From assembly GCA_963678675.1 (NCBI GenBank), contig OY783192.1, positions 36,363,250 to 36,427,249 of the forward strand: a stretch of DNA of 64,000 nucleotides, read 5' to 3'. Shown here piece by piece: positions 60,703-64,000 of the stretch. The notes beneath the pieces were generated by a model, which was not told the DNA's origin, ran no database searches, and saw nothing but the letters and a program-made list of their open reading frames with translations. The DNA comes from Xiphydria camelus. Its lineage: Eukaryota > Arthropoda > Insecta > Hymenoptera > Xiphydriidae. Position 1 is the stretch's first letter, and every line of letters starts with the position of its first letter. A program made the position numbers and the translations under genes.

Positions 60703-62454
60703 GCAATCACTCGAACAGTCAACGCACCAGGGGGGAACGATAACTCGTGGTATGAAGGATAATCCGCTGCAGTTTCTATACGATCCCTTCTGCTTTATTG
60801 TCCCCTCGTTTTCTTCTTTCATCGTCACTTCGTCGCGCGAAAAAAGAACGGCACGTCGAGCCTGCCGGTTCTCTTAAATTTCCTACGGCGCGCCGACTAA
60901 AATGAAACCAACAGATTTGACGGCGGCGATTTTTCGCGTGGGACTGAGATACGGGAAATCGCACCGCGCGCGTTCTAGCGCGAAACCGGAGGCTGCAGAA
61001 GCGTCGGAGAAAAGAAATCTATTTCCCACAGTGTGTACTCTCCCGTTGCGAAACAGTCTTATGAATAGAGCACGGCGGTACAAATTACGCTCGGGTACGA
61101 CACGGCTCTTACGCAATAAATACTTTACTAAACTATATTAAAATTTATCGTACACATCATTCGGCTAAGATTCGATAAGGCTAGAGTGCGGATGATGTAA
61201 AGAGTCTAAAAATCCTTATACCTTCAGCACGCTCGGCTGTACAATAGTTTCGCGTGTTACGGTTATCCGAGTGTTGCGCGCGTGTCCTCGCGCCGCGCTT
61301 TCGCGTTATTAAAAAGAAGAAGTGTAGTTAAATACAGGCGGTCAATTTATTCGCGGAATCTCCGCCGGATCTTCGCGTTCGCTCTTCCGGGGACATCTTC
61401 TCCGAACTTTTACACGCACTCCAGGAGGGTTATTCGTTGAGAAATTACCCAGTTTATTCGTAATTTTAAGCACGATTTTATACAAGGCGTTAACGGTCTG
61501 ATCTCGTCAATATCTACCTCCCTCGCTCGGTCACCTCGCGATCCGCGAACAAATCAACACCCCGCGCATATAGGTATATCTTTCGTCGAGACTCGGACGC
61601 GTTCGGTACTCGCGCTCTATTCGCAATCCGACGTTACCGCGACGGCGACGCAGGCGCGCGTACCGTCGCGTTTTACTTTCACCGCGTCAACGGCGAGTCG
61701 AGGAATGGGAGTACCGCGTCTTCGCGCAATTCAATGTAACGATCTAGTTTACTCGCTAGAAATAGAACGAATTTATCTACGCATCTAACAAGGTATTCGA
61801 TACCGATCCTAGAGAACGTACTCGCAACGTTTCTCGCAACGACTCTCGCCGTTCTACGAAGAGCAATTACGCGCGTTATCATCGAGGAGCGTTTCCTTCG
61901 TGAACCGCGAACTGGACGTGTTTCTCGAAGCCTTCCCTCGAGATTGCGAGATCCCGCGCGATCGGTCGCGGAATCGACTGTCGCGGCTCGTGAAAAATCC
62001 TCGACGCTAAGTAGGACGTTAAAGTGCGGATATACGCGCCAGGCGATAATACGGATTCGCGATTTTTTATTTACTCGCCGAAACGCGGGGACGAGTCGTC
62101 CTTTGCCGTACGATTGAGCGCGCGCGCGCGAGATGCGGAGCAAAATGAATCCCGCCGATTTAAAGACTCGATCGCCATTTCGGACAATATAGGAGGCACT
62201 TAAATACTAGTACTATCGTACAGGTGAAACGTTAGCAGTAAGTCACTTATACTTTAGTCTAGTTTGGTTTAGTTTATAGCTCGGCTTCTCTTACGCGTAG
62301 ACTATAATTATATCACACTAGAGTCCACGTGGCCTGCGGGTGGCTCTTCTCGGGATGCCCTTTCCGGGAGTTCCGCCTGCGGAACCCTGCGCGCGCAAAG
62401 AAAGTTCGCGTCGTGTATTACGATTGGGCCCTTTTGGGAGTGTTTAAATGAAAG

Positions 62455-63293
62455 CAGACCGAGGGAAATATTTGCTAGTGTCAACAAAAAATCTTGAACC
62501 AGGAATGTGATCTTAAAAATGTTTAAGAATAGATTCATGGTCGAAGAATATATATTCTTGATTCATGTGACTGAAGTTCCAAACGTTCATTCGAACGAAA
62601 ACTGTCGACTTTAAGCGACCATGGCCGATGTTGAATTTGGTCTTGAAATTTAAAAAAATTCATATTTTGAAATTCAATTTGTAATTTGGATACGTATTCA
62701 ATATCGCACAAAAAAGGAAATATCCGAAAAAATAATTATTCGCAGAGTTATTGATGCGTTTCTCTACGATATCGTGACGTCATCGAAACGCCAGAGAAAC
62801 GCACTTATGCTAAGTCAAAAGTGCGAGAGAGATAGATTGACAGCACGACAACGCAGCTGCATTTCTAAATGTCGTTTTCCAGCTCAGATAAGGCCGAAAA
62901 TGAAAAATGAAAAACACGGGGTCGATAACTTTGTCCGCATTTTTCGAAAACTGCGATAAAAAAAAATTGCTTAAAAACCAAATTCATTGATTGCTCGACT
63001 TATAGAGATATTTTTGCGAACTGGGCGATTAGTGCAAATAAGATAATCGATAAACACGATATTGCCATGATCGTTTAAAATCGAAATTTTTCGTTCGAAA
63101 CTTCAGACGCACTTGATTCAAGAATTCCTTCGTCGAGACGAGAAATTCGTTCTTGCGCGAAAAAGAAACAATTACCCGAGCCTGTCAAATAAATGTTTGC
63201 GCGAAAAAATCCGTCGCCTGCTCCTTGAATTACATCATGTTTTTAAGTGAAGAACACATTTTTTTGGCACCAACAATTATTTCTCTCAGTGTA
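62455..63293. mobile_element. Three-level nested repeat: family D containing F containing G
   Basis: The family D outer parts are 62455-62571 (GGAAATATTTGCTAGTGTCAAC ...) and 63108-63293 (... CACCAACAATTATTTCTCTCAGTG). A family F element fills 62572-63107 and is itself interrupted at about 62680-62985 by sequence including family G (62745-62955). F resumes with TTTTTGCGAACTGGGCGATTAG. Confidence 0.65.
62745..62955 (+). repeat. Dispersed repeat family G, copy 2
   Basis: It matches the reverse strand of 26075-26225 (TGACGTCATCGAAACGC ... ATGTCGTTTTCCAGCTC ... AATGAAAAATGAAAAACACGG). It lies inside the family F copy at 62572-63107. Confidence 0.65.
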
Positions 63294-63315
63294 GGACGGG
63301 ATGCGCACTTGCCTG

Positions 63316-63952
63316 TCATTGCTTGGCGAGCTTGTGCCTGGCCAATCTGAGTTGCACGGGATTGGAAATTTTCACGTGGAGGGCGATATCCTCGACGGCG
63401 GCCTCGCGCAAATCCTGCCCGCACACGGCTATTACTTGGTCACCCTTGGCGAGCTTATTGCATTCCGCAGCGGCGCAGCCGGGCAACTGTCGAGCGTAGA
63501 GAGGCAATGTTTACGTCGCGAGCGCGGCGGGGTTAAAATATTTTGACATCCGCGCTTCTCACCATTTCCGACACGTAAGCTCCTTTGCCGCTCTTGAAAC
63601 CAGTGAGGCACAGACCCGCCCCCTTTCCGGCTTTCTTCTGAAGCTCCACTTCGAACTCCTCGGGGGGCGTCTCCTCTCGCAGTACCTTCATGTTTATCTG
63701 CGCGGATGCGTTCCGGGAAAACGTAGGTCGTTGAGAGATCGTGGAAACGCGCACCGGAAATACGTTCGCTCCGATAATATTCATCGCGTCGCTTACCGGT
63801 CCCGCGGCCTTGAGGATAACTTCGCGCGCCTTCGCGTGCTCTATCGCCTTGAAGCTCTCGCGACACATCTCGATGATCCGATCTCCGGGTTTCAGTCTGC
63901 CGTCTTTGCCGGCCGCGCCGTCCGCGAAGACATCGAGGACGATGACACCGCC
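63316..63952 (-). CDS. Multi-PDZ scaffold protein, InaD-like (last two exons)
   Basis: Exon 63563-63952 (130 codons) and the last exon 63316-63486 (56 codons plus TGA) join in phase 0 (GAAATG|GTGAGA ... CGACAG|TTG). The gene continues off the right edge; the exon begins at a good acceptor (TTTGTCGCAG). The first part is the second half of one PDZ domain (GVIVLDVFADGAAGKDGRLK PGDRI...). A linker of about 45 residues follows, then a complete PDZ (VELQKKAGKGAGLCLTGFKS... through KGDQVIAVCGQDL) that ends a few residues before the stop. Two adjacent C-terminal PDZ domains fit InaD, the photoreceptor scaffold for TRP, PLC and PKC. Patj/MUPP1 are alternatives; I could not decide by search. Function: assembly of membrane signalling complexes. 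Confidence 0.75.
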
Positions 63953-64000
63953 CTGCGACAAACGGGGGGAGCGATTACTTTCGCGGAACCGCTCTCTTAC

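Larger units (their letters stand above)
59442..63315. other. Region between OSGEP and the PDZ gene, no further gene recognised
   Basis: The first few hundred bases hold the OSGEP promoter. I see no coding exon on either strand. The region contains family F copy 2, a CpG-rich block (about 61250-62150), and the nested elements at 62455-63293. Part of it may be the 3' UTR of the PDZ gene. Short open frames lack family features. Confidence 0.5.

Noticed and set aside
1..64000. tRNA, rRNA or CRISPR arrays
   Set aside because: No cloverleaf with A and B boxes, no rRNA motifs and no regularly spaced direct repeats with unique spacers were seen.

Overview
The window is nuclear DNA of an arthropod, most likely a hymenopteran insect such as an ant. 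This rests on intron-rich genes with GT-AG introns, insect orthologues (Shab, Cngl, nompA, derlin-1, an InaD-like PDZ protein), very CpG-rich intergenic DNA, and a dense population of short palindromic transposable elements. The order and species are inference. I rebuilt the genes by hand from splice sites, reading phase and remembered family features. No search was run.

Layout, left to right: (1) the 5' part of a Cngl-type cyclic-nucleotide-gated channel gene on the minus strand (1-2876, continuing off the left edge). (2) A CpG-rich stretch of about 8.8 kb with repeats, two hairpins and one orphan exon-like segment. (3) A complete 12-exon SLC23 nucleobase/ascorbate-type transporter, minus strand (11663-16753), with introns packed with small transposons. 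(4) Derlin-1, plus strand (18115-18978). (5) A Myb/SANT-like (MSANTD3-type) nuclear protein, plus strand (19776-21013). It converges on (6) nompA, a 16-exon extracellular PAN/ZP-domain protein of mechanosensory organs, minus strand (21920-29027). (7) A 6.6 kb gene-poor stretch. (8) Shab (Kv2 potassium channel), eight coding exons over about 19 kb, minus strand (35632-54382), introns rich in repeats. (9) OSGEP/Kae1 tRNA threonylcarbamoyltransferase, minus strand, complete (57973-59441). (10) The last two coding exons of a multi-PDZ scaffold, minus strand (63316-63952, continuing off the right edge).

The genes are not an operon. Several belong to excitable or sensory cells (Cngl, nompA, Shab, possibly InaD), but the sequence shows no shared control. 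Derlin-1 and OSGEP are housekeeping genes.

The most unusual content is repetitive. At least ten families of short palindromic elements (called A-P here) recur. They are nested in each other, in one case three levels deep. One composite (family A inside family I) occurs at two loci with the same internal insertion point, while an uninterrupted I copy lies nearby. There is also a decayed mariner transposase, a mariner-type foldback MITE, and a tight 84-nt hairpin in a Shab intron that resembles a pre-miRNA. I found no clear evidence of a wholly new biological system.
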